Numbered from the stretch's first letter, positions 38,194 through 51,473 are shown. The stretch is DNA of 64,000 bases from Chamaecrista fasciculata (GCA_003254925.1 QANZ01051560.1:62001-126000), one strand, 5' to 3'. Notes: generated from the letters alone by a model not told the origin. Numbers and translations are program-made.

Positions 38194-38362
38194 GATTGCA
38201 ATGTGCTAACCCTCGCGTTTTATTTATGCGTTGTGACTTGTGAGTCTTGTGACCAATTGAGAAATGACATTGATTGAGTAGCGATCGTCGTCTTCATTTA
38301 CAATATTGAGTAAGCTCACAGATCTACCAAGTCACGACGCTGAAGCTCTTCTCTTCTCAGAA

Positions 38363-41300
38363 ATGGCTTCTATTGTAAGTCTCTCTCTCTCTCTCCATGA
38401 ATTCCTCCAACTTCAATTTCTCAGTTTTTGATTATTTTCATTGCATTTATCTTATCATGCTCTGCACACAAATCACATTGCGATAGCTAAATTTTACGGA
38501 TACATCTTCTACATCTTGCGAGGGTTCTAGAAACAAAGGGAACTCGAGGGATCTGGAATTGAAGTGTTTGGTATTAGGATAGATCCGTGAAATTACATTA
38601 ACCTAGTCCAGTTTGTTCTGTGAGTGTGGGAGTTGATTATGAGGTTATCTCTTTTTTTTTTTTTTTTTTTTTTTTTTTNTTTTTTTTTTTTTTTTTTTTT
38701 TGTTTATAGAAGTCCCTGTATTGTTTAAAACGACCGGTTAGATCTATAATCGATTTAGAGTTTGAATAAAGTTATTTGTTGATGGGGTTTGAACATTCGA
38801 TATCTGCTTCTAGCTGTTCCAGATCAGTTTAGAACACCCGATTTCTTACTTCTCACGCCCACAAACTGAGTTCCCAAGACAAATAAAGCTTCAGTTAGTG
38901 TTCCGATGTAAATTATTGGTTAATAAGTACAACCCCAGGTCTCACCAATTTATAGATCTGATTGGGTTTTCATCAATTTGCTTAAGTATGGCACCTCTAC
39001 TGAGACACGCAGTAAAAAGAGAAGAGACTTAGGCTCCGTTTGGTAGGGAGGAAATGAGGTTTACAATGTAAAAGGGCACGGTTTTCAAGATTTTCATGTG
39101 TTTGGTATGGTAATTTGAGCTATGTAAAGTGGATTACATGTAAAGGGCTTTACATTACATAGGCCATTTTTCTTTACTTCACATATGGTAGAATTCCTAA
39201 TTTGCCCCTCTCACTCCCATCACATCTCCTTCCCAAAATGGTGAACAGCAGCGGCGGACGGCGGCGCCGACCACCGTGAACCACCGTGGACGGCGGCTCC
39301 GACCACCGTGGACCACCGTGGACGGCGGCGCCGGCCACCGTGGACGGCGGTGGTTGGCGGCGGCGGCAGTCTGGTAGTAGTTATGGGAAGGACATTTTTG
39401 TCATTTTTTTTATATCTATTTTACTTTCCTTCCCATACCTTTTTATACCAAACACTTTCAATCTTTACCTACTTTACATTCCCTCAACTACTTTTCCTTT
39501 CCCTCACAATTTTTTCCTTGTAAAACCATTTCCTTTACATACCCAAAAGGGTACCAAACGGAGCCTTAGTTTCTTTTGATGGACATGGAACTGAAGTCTG
39601 ATAATCAATTGTAATTGGATGCTGGAAACCTTTTCCACTCAGTTGGATGAAGAAAACACTTCAGATTTGCGCTGTGGGTTCCTATATTGAAATTCTGTTA
39701 TTTACTTCAGGGTCATCCCATGGTTTTTGTAATGTTAAATGCCATAATATCTAATGTTCCAACTTAATGGGAAACTGATGTAGCTTATTTCTGATATCAG
39801 GCCAGATTTTGTTATAACATTGTTTTCCTATCACTGATATTTGAAACTGATCAAGAAATGCTATACCTCCCTTTTTTCTTACATTTTGTTTTCATGTTTT
39901 TCACGTTTTTCTCTTTTAGGAGAGTGAGATGCGGTATGCAAATACGATAGTTATGTTAATGCTATGAGTTCATGAAGTATTTTTTTATTAATATATTAAT
40001 GAACAGTGAGTTTAGCTTCCATATTTGGTTGTTTGAGTTTTGAGATATCTTATCCCACAGTGTTGCTCTAGTAGGCTAGTGGGATGACGTTATATCATAG
40101 GTGTTTTAGTTGTATTAGGATGGCTCGAATCTACTTGAGTTGGGTTTGCTTGAGTTAATTATATATAGTCATATCATTAAAATACTAGTATTGAGTGTGT
40201 TCTGTTACTGTCTCTGTCTGTAGGGTTTATGTCCATCAGTGAAGAACATTCTTCTTCTAGATTCTGAAGGGAAGCGTGTAGCAGTCAAGTATTATTCAGA
40301 TGACTGGCCAACAAACAATGCAAAGTTAGCTTTTGAGAAGCTTATATTCAATAAGACTGTGAAGACAAATGCTCGGACAGAAGGTATGCAGCATAGAGGT
40401 TTTTAAGGTTTAACAGAAACTAATCTTTACACTAAATCACATGATATTTTTGGTTGTAAGCTTTATATTATGCATATAGGTCCTCAAGACCTATTGAGAA
40501 ATGCGTCATGTTTTTTGTTTCGTGAATTTAGGCTTATGATATCATTTTTACTTTCACTTGAGAAACGATTTCCGAAGTCAGTTAGAAATTAAGTTTTACT
40601 ATTGGACCTTGGGCTAAATAATGAATTTAGAAGTTATTGTTGGGTCTTAATATCTCTAATTCTCTATATATAATGGACCAAAATGGTTTGACTACTACAG
40701 GAATAAAAGGAATATCATGTCAGTTGATGTTTTGCATCAATTAATGTATAAATAATTCAGCAATTTTTTATGAAACATTTTCTGATGCCAGCATCTCTGT
40801 CTGTGGTAGACTAAGGTTAGAAATTTGATTTGGACATTCTTTACTTCGTTTGTTCATATGTCTCCCATAATTGTTTATTTTAAACACATCTGCATAACAT
40901 ATAAACAACTTCTAAACTTGTTAGAAAAAAAAAATGATAAAAAGAACCTTTGTTTTGAATGTACTGATTTTCATGGAGGGCCACAATACTTATGAGGCTT
41001 CCAATCTTTTGGTTGATCTTTTTTCTTTTTTTGATGGATTGGATTGACCCATTTGATTTATATCCATTGTTAAAAAATACAACTGAAAGCTTCCTTGTTT
41101 AGTCACCAAGTAACTATTGGCACATTGGTCATAACTCTTATATAGTTAGTTGTGACATGTGATGGGGAAGCAGCCCTAACAATCTAACGCCAAAGGCTTT
41201 TTCCTTTCAGTCTAGGGCAATCTAAATGAAGCTCTCAGAAGTACCTTACAAGATACAAAACCTTTCAAGTATCTGTTGATATTATATGTCAAGAAAATTA

Positions 41301-42565
41301 ACTCTTGTCAGCTCTGACAGAATCATCAGAGTCGGATTTGTGATTTCTGAATAACAAAATTTTCTTCATAATGGGCTTTTTTGGAAGGAATAAAAACATG
41401 TTCTCTTGAAATTACAATTGAAGGAGATTAGAACTGGCTTGCTTGATAATGTGAGTTTAAAATTTTATTTAGATGTAGTGAGTAAAATGTTCTTCTCAAG
41501 CTCTCTTTATGAAGGATGGTTGAAGGTTAATTTTGGCATATTTACCTTGTGGAACTCTGGGTGTGTTATAGATAGTAAGTTTTACTACCTTTCATTCTTA
41601 AGTCATGATTAATTACTGTTTATTATCATCTGCAGCTGAGGTAACATTACTAGAGAACAATATCGTTATATACAAATTTGTACAAGACCTGCATTTCTTT
41701 GTCACTGGCGGTGATGATGAGAATGAGCTCATTTTGGCTTCAGTACTCCAGGGTTTCTTTGATGCAGTAACCCTTTTGTTGAGGTATTCCTGCTCATAGT
41801 TTTCTCTTTGGATTTAAAGTTTGGGTGGCCTGTTGTGCCCTATTACTGATGCTTTTGTTTTGCATATATTTTCGTGTCTATTTTTTTCAGGAGCAACGTT
41901 GACAAAAGAGAGGCGCTTGAGAACTTGGATCTCATTCTTTTATGTCTTGACGAGATTATTGATGGAGGGTATGCTTGTGTTTCTTAGTTACAATGTTTGT
42001 TCTCATTGAAGTTCTTATTTATTTCTTATTTTTCTTTTCATCTTAAAGGATAATACTTGAAACAAATGGAACACTCATTGCTGAAAAAGTGACTTCTCAT
42101 AGCATGGATGCGGACGCCCCATTATCTGAGCAGGTAATGCCAAAGTTTGGTTTTTTACTCCTCTTCCTATATGATTTTGCTTCACAAAGACACAGAACTT
42201 GCCATATAGATCGGAGGTTGCTTGCTTAATTCGTTTGGTGTTCTCAACCTTGCACTAAAAGTTTTAGATTGAACTCATATTTCATTGTGCATGAATTAGT
42301 TGACTTCTGATGGACTAAAATTTAGAATAATATTTACTGGGTGTCTTTGGGGAGTGGATCAGCTACATTATGGGTTTGGTAAATTATGCCGAAGTACTGT
42401 GTTTTTGGCCTCATATCCTTCACTACGTAAAACATAATTTCGCGGATCCATTCCCGTAATCCCGTGTCTTTGGAATTTAATCTGACTGAAATTTTGATAC
42501 TGCAGACATTAACTCAAGCTTGGGCTACAGCTAGAGAACATTTGACAAGAACCCTTCTAAAGTGA
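38363..42565 (+). CDS. COPZ: Coatomer zeta subunit (COPI coat), six exons, 180 aa
   Basis: Exons: 38363-38374, 40224-40383, 41636-41783, 41891-41968, 42049-42133, 42506-42565; all are GT-AG with consistent phase. The first exon codes only MASI. The protein has the plant zeta-COP landmarks: [73 protein letters not shown] and a [18 protein letters not shown]-terminus. Zeta-COP is a longin-fold subunit of the COPI coat that carries retrograde Golgi-to-ER traffic and binds gamma-COP. Length is the usual ~180 residues, and nothing looks broken. Intron 1 (1.85 kb) has taken a Tourist MITE and a long poly-T tract. Confidence 0.95.
38652..38701. repeat. Poly(T) tract with assembly N
   Basis: About 50 T residues interrupted only by an N at 38679, in coatomer zeta intron 1. 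The true length is uncertain. Confidence 0.9.
39032..39565. mobile_element. Tourist-like MITE (GGCTCCGTTTGGT), TTA target duplication, in coatomer zeta intron 1
   Basis: The ends GGCTCCGTTTGGT and ACCAAACGGAGCC are perfect inverses. TTA flanks both sides (39029-39031 and 39566-39568), the PIF/Harbinger signature. The interior carries a GC-rich GGCGG/CCACCGTGGAC tandem tract at about 39247-39370, unlike the AT-rich surroundings. The frames through that tract are low-complexity artefacts. Confidence 0.85.
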
Positions 42566-43943
42566 TGTTGACAAGAAGAGAAGTGTGTTAGCTATATATG
42601 AATTGTATGATTAGTTTTTGTTTGCTAGGAACAGATGTTTAATCCTCCAATTTGTTGAGCTGCTGAGTCATTGAAGATCAAGGATTATCGGGAATTGAAA
42701 TTTCTTTTTCTGCTTAAAATTATGTGTTCTTTTTATTTGTTTGATCATGACAATTTACACATCAGTGAGGTAATACCTTTATAGTGAATGAAATTGAGGT
42801 TGGTTGGTCATTGCAGAGTTTAAAGAATGGTTTCTAGTCTGAATAGCGCTTTACCTCATATAATCGATTGGCCTCACGCACACACACAAACACAATTTTT
42901 TTCTTTCTGTGGTGACAGCTGATGTGAAAATTGACAAGATATGGCGAAAGCACTGACAATGATGCGAGTCAGATGTAAAACAATCCTCAACTTCTTATTC
43001 TTCTCGCTTCCTTTGTCTCTACTTTCTCATTTTCTCTTTTTATTTTTTTCTCTCAAATTCCAATCATTTTTTAAATATGAAGGAAAAAGTAGTTAGGATA
43101 TTGTGTTGTACACTCATCATCCTAAAATCTTGGAATATCAAGCAATAACATAATCTAACATTCAAAACAAAATTAAATATTAAATATATGTTATAAAGAA
43201 ATAATCACGCATGCTAGGATCAACATTTATTGAATTATTTTTTGCAGCATGCCATACATCATACATGTGTTCAACACCTAACTTTATATAAAATCATTTT
43301 TAGTTAAAAATCTGTTAACCAGAAGAATTTTTTTCCTAGATATACTATAAGTATATATATATTTATATATATATATATGTATTAGAAAAAGTGGTAATAA
43401 AGAGAATTAAATTAGCATAATTCGATAAAGTGCAGCGAAATTTATCATTTTTATTACAAAAATATCAAATTTTAATTGAAAAATTCAAAAATATATGTTG
43501 ATCTCATTTGATTCAAAATTAAAACTCAGTTAGAATGAATGAGAAAAGATATTTTTATAATAATGTGAATTGAGAACATAAAAGTTAGATGTTAGAGCTA
43601 AAATTTTGAGTGCATATATAATTAATTTGAAAATCAAATGAAGCATTTAGCTAGTAATTAAAATAAAAATTTAAATTTATTGATTGATTGAAGATTATGT
43701 AATCAAATACACGATATAATTAAGCTTATGATATTGAGGTATCTTTAAAGAATCATTATTCAAAATTTAAATGATAATTAAATGTAAATACTTGACAATT
43801 ATTTGCATTAAGTTTAAATAATTAAAGAGAAAATCTACTCTTTGATTCCTTAATTTATACTGGCTCAACGAATTAGTCTCTAAATAATTAAAATATATGA
43901 AACAAATAAATTAAGTTGAGTAATGCAGAAAGAAATTTGAGAG
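42566..43943. other. Coatomer zeta 3' flank and AT-rich intergenic sequence
   Basis: The 3' UTR probably covers the first ~200 bases. The rest is AT-rich with a short CA run near 42880 and TA runs near 43350. No gene is seen. Confidence 0.5.
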
Positions 43944-45022
43944 TGATGGGATGAGTTTATTAATGGATACAATGTACATAAAAGATACACTGGTTTTAAA
44001 ATATTTGATTTCAAATTTTATTTGTGAAGACTAATAGAATGAAATCAAAATCAAAATCTTGATTTCAAATTCAAATCTTGATTTAAATTAATAAAATATT
44101 TTTATTAAATAAAATCAAGAAAGAGGCGCCACCCCTTTCTTCTTGTTATCCAATATTAAAGGAATTTAATAAATCAATAATCTCCTCACTTTTAGGAGGC
44201 TTATCCAATTTATTATTCCCTAATATTTTAAACAAGAATCCAATTGTAAATAGATTAATCAAATTAACTATTTATCAATTAATATATTTAAACTTGTCTA
44301 ACAAATTTAAATATCATAAACATAAAATTTAATTTAAGACAAGACTTCATGTCCTAGACATTCAACTATGTCTTAAATTGTGTCACTAAAGTGACCCACG
44401 AATTAAACNNNNNNNAACTTTCTCGATTCCTTGAGTTAGTCCCATTTCCCTGTGTGGCCACACATTCCTTGGACAGACTCATCGAGGGGCCCAGTTAAAT
44501 ATCTCTCAACTTAATGAGGGACAAAATTCCTTCTTGGTCAACCACATTCCTCAGCACGGTAAACAACCAAACCCGTACCTAGCCTGTATGGCTACCCTGT
44601 TACGGGCAACGTTGGACTAGACCAAAGTTCGACATCTACAACGCCAGAATAGTCAAGACCTCAGGTCTAAGGGCATCGTGACAGGTGTACAGGAGAGGCT
44701 AGCTCATGACTAAACCCATGCAGGACTCTTCGGGTCGGTCTAGCAACTTCTAACCCCTTACATAATTGCACCATGACTCTCGTAAAGCATCTCATGCGTG
44801 TATTTCCATACACCGAAGTCATGCTGGTCTTAGTTCATTCACATTCCCACATGAATAATCGACCATGGACAGTTTAGAATAATTATCGCATAATTAATCA
44901 GGGATTGTTATCACAGTAAACATGCTAATAATATGATAACGACTCAATTTATCATCTATAAATTAGTCAATCAATATGTTCATACATATAAAATGATTGG
45001 CCCTAGGGCACAATCTCCATCA
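43944..45022 (-). mobile_element. Solo LTR, about 1.08 kb, minus strand
   Basis: It begins TGATGGG and ends CTCCATCA on the plus strand, giving TG...CA termini with a TGATGG/CCATCA inverted repeat. On the minus strand it starts TGATGGAGATTGTGCCCTAG, a style common for plant Copia LTRs. No primer site, internal region or second LTR adjoins it. The right end abuts a TIR-domain coding fragment. The flanking 5-mers (GAGAG, AGATG) do not match, so the left junction may be rearranged. Seven Ns at 44409-44415. Confidence 0.65.
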
Positions 45023-45132
45023 AGATGGCTAGTGAAATTGGTGTGAGTGTCCTCACCTCTAAAGCTGATAAACACATCATTCTTTTTGGGAGGAAGAAAG
45101 CCAAAGGAAGAAGATGAAGCAGCAGCACCCAT
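45023..45132 (-). pseudogene. Truncated TIR-domain stub of an NLR gene
   Basis: Reading from an ATG at 45132: MGAAASSSSFGFLPPKK, then the TIR start VFISFRGEDTHTNFTSHL, after which the frame runs into the solo LTR. About 37 codons remain, with no later TIR, NB-ARC or LRR sequence beyond the LTR. It is closely similar to the first exons of the two NLR genes at 46.2 and 57.1 kb, in the same orientation, so it is a third cluster member reduced to its N-terminus. Confidence 0.8.
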
Positions 45133-46209
45133 ATTTTAGTTATCTATTCAAATCTCAAAATGCATAGAAACTGAGATTTTTTTTGTAGTGATGAAGGAGT
45201 AAAATGACAATGTCATTCATGCTACAGAGGACCTATTGTAAGTCTACTATTGAATATTGTGGAAAGTCATAGGATTGTGCATCCATCATATGTACACATT
45301 TTCTTTCATGTGATATTTTCTTAATTGTTAATTGCTTTTCACTCAAAACTATCATTGAATTTTTGTATTACCTGCCAACTCTAGAAAGTGAAATATTTGT
45401 CTCCTAGCTTTGACTTCACTCCTGTGGAACATCTAGCAGTGTCAAAGAGACCAATAGGCCAATGCTTTAAACTGGCCAATATTTTGATGCTCTTGAAGGT
45501 TTTATTTTGGCTCCATGGTTAAACAAGATAGTTATTCTTTTTTTTTTTTCTAACAACAGGCTAGTTATTCTATTAAAATTATTTTTAAAAAGTTTTCTGC
45601 AATTTGTTTATAAAAGATTGAATTTATTAAACCAACATACATATGAATAATAAGACAAGAAATAACATTAGAAGACTGTAATTTGACAATCAGTCAAAAT
45701 ACAAACTTGAGATGTATTAGAAATAACATTTTAAAGGACTAGATTAAAAGTACTTTATTAGATTCAAAAACGAAGTCTACAATCTACATTCTCTTTATGA
45801 AGATAGGGTAATCAACATAGCAAAGTACTAAGGTCATCTAATCCTATACAAGGGAAAGAATCTTACAGTCATTTCAACAGTCTTCTGCTATCAAGAACTC
45901 AGAACACTAACCTCTATAGGAAGAAAGACCACCAAGGCATTTACAACCTTCACACAAGGAAACACATATCCTTAGATTTTATCACAGTATTTAGAAACTT
46001 GGACAAAAAATTTTAAACAAGTAATTTGAAAACTCTCAAATGAAAAGGAAACAATGCTCACAAGGAGCTTCTCTCAGATTCCATTCCTAAACAATAGCAA
46101 AACTCAGTTACAGAACAGATAACAGATCATGCATCTCTAACCAAAATTTCTTTCATGGAGGCAGTGCTTCTTTTTTTTGTTGCGGTTGTTCTATCTCGTC
46201 TTGCTTGCT
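45133..46209. other. Intergenic between TIR stub and NLR gene 1
   Basis: It contains the presumed promoter remnant of the stub and the 3' UTR of NLR gene 1 (about 46000-46209). No other feature recognised. Confidence 0.5.
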
Positions 46210-49200
46210 TCATTGTCCAACTCCATTTCCCACAGTGCTGGATATTAACTCCTCAATAGTTTGATCTATTGAGCCTTTTGTCTCCAGCTCCCACTGCCGA
46301 TATAGTTCTGATGCATCAAGTGTAGGAAATTCCTTAGATTTCTTAAAGAGATCATGCTCTTCATTTATTTTGTGATATTCTGAAGCATATATGGGGCAGA
46401 CACCGTATTCCTTGATCACCAAATCACCATCAAGGTTGAATATAAATGTAATCTTTGTATCATGAGGGCTGTCCTGCAAATAGACTCCAAGGTATGTTTC
46501 ATACCATAACAAAACATGATCTGAATTCAAACACTTTACACTGATATCTTGACAATCTTTCCATTCACTTGAGTCTTTGATCCTTCCACCTTTCTGCAAG
46601 TAGAATCGATATTTCAGATAAGAACGTCTTTTTAGCTTTGAGGATTGAAGACTATTTGAGGTGGACTGCGAGAGAACGACACAGAAGACAAAACCTGGGG
46701 AAACAAGAAAAGGTGGAGCAAGTTTAACAGTTATGGAAGCCTTTGTTGTCCGGTTATTCCCAAACCACTCCGGAACTCTGCTTCCGGGATAACAAACTGA
46801 ATTATAGACTTTATTCATGCACTTATGGAAATAAAGCATTCTCATCATTGAGAAATAAGAACTTTCCATGAAACGGATGAGCGAAGCATCGTCCAAATTC
46901 GAGCAATTCACAAGAAAACAGGATTTCATCTTGTAATTCAAAGGAGAAGTGAATGCAGTCTCCAGTGATGAGCAGTTAGTGGCATCCAAATGTGAAAGGG
47001 AGGGTGGAAGTTCAGGTAGTGACCTAAGCCTCTTGCATTCCTGCAATTGAATGATTTTCAGCTTTGAAAAATGCTTGATGCTATCAGGAATGCTCTCCAT
47101 ATTGCTTCCTCTTAGAGATAAAGTATGCAAAGATGATAAGGCACTAAAATTTTGAGGGAGTTGTGACAAGCCGCACTCTTCTAAATATAACTCTTTTAAA
47201 GAACGTAAGGGTTCAAATAGGATGTGTAGCTTTGGCCTGTCAACTACTTGACCACACTCAATAAGAGCAAGCACTTCAAGAGATGTCATGCAACAAGACT
47301 CATCTATTGAAAAATCCTCTAGACATAAACCATTGAGAAAAAGTGTTCTGAGATTCCTGAGCCGCCTGGTTGACAGCCTCAATCTTTCGATTTCTGTATC
47401 ACTCAGATCTAAATCTCTTAATTTTGGTAAACACAATGAGAACTCATTGAGACTCCGGCAGAGACTGAGATCGAGTTTCGTTAGAGATTCCAAAGGAGTC
47501 TCACTTTGAAGACTCTTCAGTTTAGAGCAATCTTTTAGTAGCAAAGTCTCAAGTTTAGGAAGAGATAATATAGATGGATGAACATAGCTCAGACTATCAC
47601 AATACGAGAGATCTATGAATTCGAGATTTTGTGCCTTGGAGAAATCAGGCAGCTCTAATAATTGGCTGGATCCCCTTAAGTTTATTGCCTTCAGATTCAC
47701 AAAATCCTGTAACAATCAAAGGGGAATCATTAAATGATAAAACACACTTATTTTAATCAAATGAGAACAATGAAATTAAATATTTGTGTGTTTGTATACA
47801 GTACCTGCACTCCCTCCCAAAGTGTTCTAAATTTGCTGCTTTTCATGTGAATTTCAACAAGGTCCTTAGAGAGAAATATGGATACTGGCAGAGACTCCAA
47901 GGGATAATTATCCCAATAAAAGTACTTTAGTCGATCACAAAATCTCTCAAGGCCAAAAGGAACATTCACTTTAATTGATTTCTCACGCGAGCTAGAAAAA
48001 AATTTGAGAAATCTTAAATTTGGCATCTTTGTGAAGGTATCAATACTCAAATTCACATTTCCAATCAGAGACTCATCAAGCATTATGCCTTCAATTGCAT
48101 CAGTACCCTGAAATAATGTACTTCAAAATTAGAGTAGAAGTAAATAAAATAGTCTACTAGTTGCATTTTTTATTTGGACAAAAATTGTTAGGAAATTAAG
48201 TGGTCTTACCCTATTATTTTTTAATATATCATAGATTTCTTCAGGATCCCATAAACGGCTGCGTCTTTCGGGTAGTCTAATGCATTCTTGGCGAACAATT
48301 TCCCTACCCATTCGTTGTATTAAATCATGCATCCTCACTCCATCATCAATAGTAATTAGAGCCCTATCTAAAAGAGTCCTCATGCCACTATTAGAACGAT
48401 AGTGAGGGCTGTCATGCAGCCTTATTATATCTTCTATCTGATCACCTTTCATAAAGCATGCAATATCAAGAAACATCTGCTTCTCTTCATACCTCAATCC
48501 ATTATAACTCAATATTAGCACATTCTGAATATCTTCGTTGAAAATTGATTTTAGGTTTGCCAACTCATTGTCCCATTCTTTAGTAGTTTTTGAGTGAAGA
48601 AATGAACCCAAAACAGTTAAAGCTAATGGAACTCCTTTGGCATATTCAACTGCCCTGTTTGATAATTGTTCATACCCAACTCTAGGATAGTCCCTGTGGA
48701 AGGCTTTGAGGCTAAAAAGCTTTAAGGATTCACGAAGACTCAATGCCTTGGCCTCATATATTTCATTAACTCTTCCAATAAGCAGATCCCTATTTCTTGT
48801 TGTTAATATGACTCTACTTTCAGGTCCTAAGCAATCATATTCTCTACCTAAATCATCTAATTGCCTTGAACTACAGACATCATCAAGGACAATCAAAACC
48901 TTTTTGCTGCTGAGTCTTCTCATAACAAGGGTTGATCCAGAAAATGCTCTACCATGGGGATTTTTATCCCCTAGTAGTACCGAGATAAGTTTATCGCGTA
49001 CATAACCTGGTCCATGCTTTTCTGACTCCTCCCTAACATTTTCCAAGAAGCAACAACTTTCGAATTCGGATGAAAGCTTGGCAAACACAGCCTTAGCCAT
49101 GGTTGTCTTACCTATACCGCCCATGCCCCAGATTCCAACTACAGCAATGTTTTTCAGCAACCGTTCAATATACTGACAATTCCTATCAATTCCAACAAGA

Positions 49201-49902
49201 CCTTTTAATGAACTTCCATACCTATGACCCAATTTTTCTAAAACGTCTTCAACAATATTTTGAATGAGATCAGATTCATCCCTACAATATATGGTAAAGA
49301 ACCAACAAAACAGAAACAAATAAGTACTCCTTGACAAGAGAATAATTTCATTTGTTAGCACCAATTTAAAGATTTTTGCTTAAAAAGAAAGAAACTTGCC
49401 TACTTGTCCGAGAATCCCAACCGGATATGTTGGCAGCTTCAACAAGTGCATCTCTCCACTTGTTCAATTTGTCTTGATTGTGCCGGAAATCTCTACGGTG
49501 TTTTGCTAATGCCTCCTTATAAGGCCCTTCCTGCTTGCGAATATCTGAAGGGTCAACTTTGAAAAAGACAGGTATAACTTCAGATCCTTGATCCTTTTTA
49601 CATTGGAGTATCTGGGTGAGTTCATCCAAGCACCATTTTGAGGATGCATAGTTTTCAGAGAAAACCACCACATATATACTTGAATCTTTGATTGCTTGCA
49701 GGAGTGCTTCTGAGATATCATCTCCTCTGCGAAGTCTGTTATCTATGTAGGTTTCTAAATTCTCTTTGCAAAGAGCAGTATGAAGATGGCTAGTGAAGTT
49801 GATGCGAGTGTCGTCACCTCTGAAGCTAATAAGAACATCATACTTTTTGGGAGAAAATGCAGGATAAGAAGAGTATGAGGATGAAGAAGCAGCAGCACCC
49901 AT
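46210..49902 (-). CDS. TIR-NBS-LRR disease-resistance-type protein with C-JID domain, four exons, about 1124 aa
   Basis: Exons: 49902-49400, 49281-48210, 48107-47805, 47706-46210. TIR (about residues 17-165): VLISFRGDDTR, then WCLDEL with the catalytic-position Glu. NB-ARC: P-loop GMGGIGKTT (220-228), kinase-2 KVLIVLDDV, RNBS-B SRVILTTRNR, GLPL-type GVPLAL, MHD RMHDLIQRMG. LRRs span most of exons 3-4, then a post-LRR C-JID region (CYPGSRVPEWF). TIR NLRs are cytosolic or nuclear immune receptors whose TIR domains are NAD-cleaving enzymes on activation. Intron 1 uses a GC donor (AG|GCAAGT). The GT two bases in would shift the frame, and the phase matches the homologous junction in the second gene. 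I start at MGAAASS; an in-frame ATG at 49935 gives 11 extra residues not seen in the relatives. No breaks found. Confidence 0.9.
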
Positions 49903-49935
49903 TTCTTGTTTTGCAATTATGACAGCACAGCACAC

Positions 49936-50419
49936 CAGAACTGAGAATAATTATAAGTGAAGCAATTGAATTTTATATATAGGTGCTGATCTTCACAAGT
50001 TGGCTTCTGTGTAACTTGCAGGCTGTTTCGTTTCATATGCTGTTTGCAATTCTTTATATGGTTTTCATCTGGAAAATATCGTTGACTTGGTTGTATTATC
50101 TGAATAAAAAAAATGTTGAGTAGTTGGTTAGAACTTACATACATATTAATAAAAGACCAGTGGTGACGTTTTCTTTTAAATATTGAGGTACTCTATATAT
50201 TTAATTTACCATTATTGCAGATGTTCAACATCCAAATAATTTGTATTGATATTACAAAATTAATTTATTAGGACAGAATTGCAAGTGTTCATACTCCATA
50301 ATCAAATGAACAATTTACTGGTATGTAATTTCCAGGAAGGGATGGTTTTGTATAATGCAAGTATTCCACATTAAAATACAAATAAAATATAATAAAATTC
50401 AAGATAGAAATATATAACT
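49936..50419. other. Upstream region of NLR gene 1
   Basis: Probable promoter and 5' UTR. AT-rich, with no other feature seen. Confidence 0.4.
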
Positions 50420-50869
50420 CTTAATGAGTTGACTCCGAATCAGTTCATATACAAAAATATTTCCTCTAAAACCTATTTTGAATCAGTCAATCACGCACTT
50501 GTGTGTGAAATAGAAGTGCTTATGTGTGATTATGATAACCGTTTTGGCTCTCTCAATTTCATTAAGCATTTGCTTGTGAATTTATTTATTTCTGTTGTAA
50601 ATAATTATGTTTGTGACTATTCACATTTGTCTCTTGGTATTCTCCATGTTTAGAAGTTTGTATTTTCCTTTAGTTTCTCTATGCACATGAATATCTTATC
50701 CTTACATAATGTACATTAATTTAGATTCATCTCCCTTGTATATCCTTTAGCCTATAAATAGAGGCTTTAGGGTTTGATGTAAGTAAGTAATTTCAGTGGA
50801 AAATAAGAATTACACTCCTCCTACTTTTCTCTCAACTTTGAGTACTCTTATACCATATATTTTACAACA
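50420..50869 (+). repeat. Probable 5' LTR of a Copia retrotransposon (start uncertain)
   Basis: It ends ...TTTTACAACA, immediately followed by CGTTATCAGCACGA, the primer-site text typical of a plant Copia group. A TATA-like CTATAAATAGAGG lies at 50751. The left boundary was not found; the start given is a guess. Confidence 0.5.
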
Positions 50870-50906
50870 CGTTATCAGCACGACTCTGTCCCGATCTGAG
50901 CTTAGA

Positions 50907-51473
50907 ATGGCAAATCTTGCAAAAATTGAATTTATGGTCCTTGATATCTCTGGAAAGAATTATCTTTCATGGACACTAGATGCAGAGATGCACTTGAATG
51001 CTATGGGTCTTGGTGAAACAATCAAAGAAGGAAATGAGACATCAAACCAAGACCGTGCCAAAGCTATGATTTTTATACGTCATCATCTTGATGAGGGATT
51101 GAAGGTGGAATACCTTACTGTAAAAGATCCCCTTGATCTGTGGCAAAATCTCAAAGAAAGATATGACCACTTAAAAACAGTCATCCTGCCTAAAGCCCGA
51201 TATGAATGGATGCACTTACGATTGCAGGATTTTAAATCAGTGAGTGAATATAATTCTGCAATGTTTAAAATCAGCTCTCAATTAAAATTATGTGGAGAAA
51301 ATATTACTGATGATGATATGTTAGAAAAAACATTCTCCACATTTCATGCTTCGAACATGCTATTGCAGCAGCAGTATCGAGAGCGGGGATTTAAAAAATA
51401 TGCTGATTTAATATCATGTCTCCTTTTGGCTGAACAAAATAATGAACTTTTGTTGAAAAATNCACCGAAATAA
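50907..51473 (+). pseudogene. Copia retrotransposon gag fragment (UBN2-like)
   Basis: An ATG 37 bases after the LTR end opens a 188-codon frame. It contains NYLSWTLDAEMHL, a DPLDLWQNLKERYDH stretch and LQDFKSVSEYNS, the standard order of plant Copia gag N-terminal domains. It stops at 51471-51473, just after an N at 51462, before the zinc knuckle. No protease, integrase or reverse transcriptase follows. The element is truncated and cannot move by itself. Confidence 0.85.

Noticed and set aside
39286..39579. Gly/Arg-rich frames near the coatomer gene
   Set aside because: They lie wholly within a Tourist MITE in an intron and come from a GC-rich tandem tract.
49902..49935. Earlier in-frame ATG for the intact NLR
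   Set aside because: The 11 added residues have no counterpart in the TN gene or the TIR stub, which start at MGNAASS and MGAAASS.
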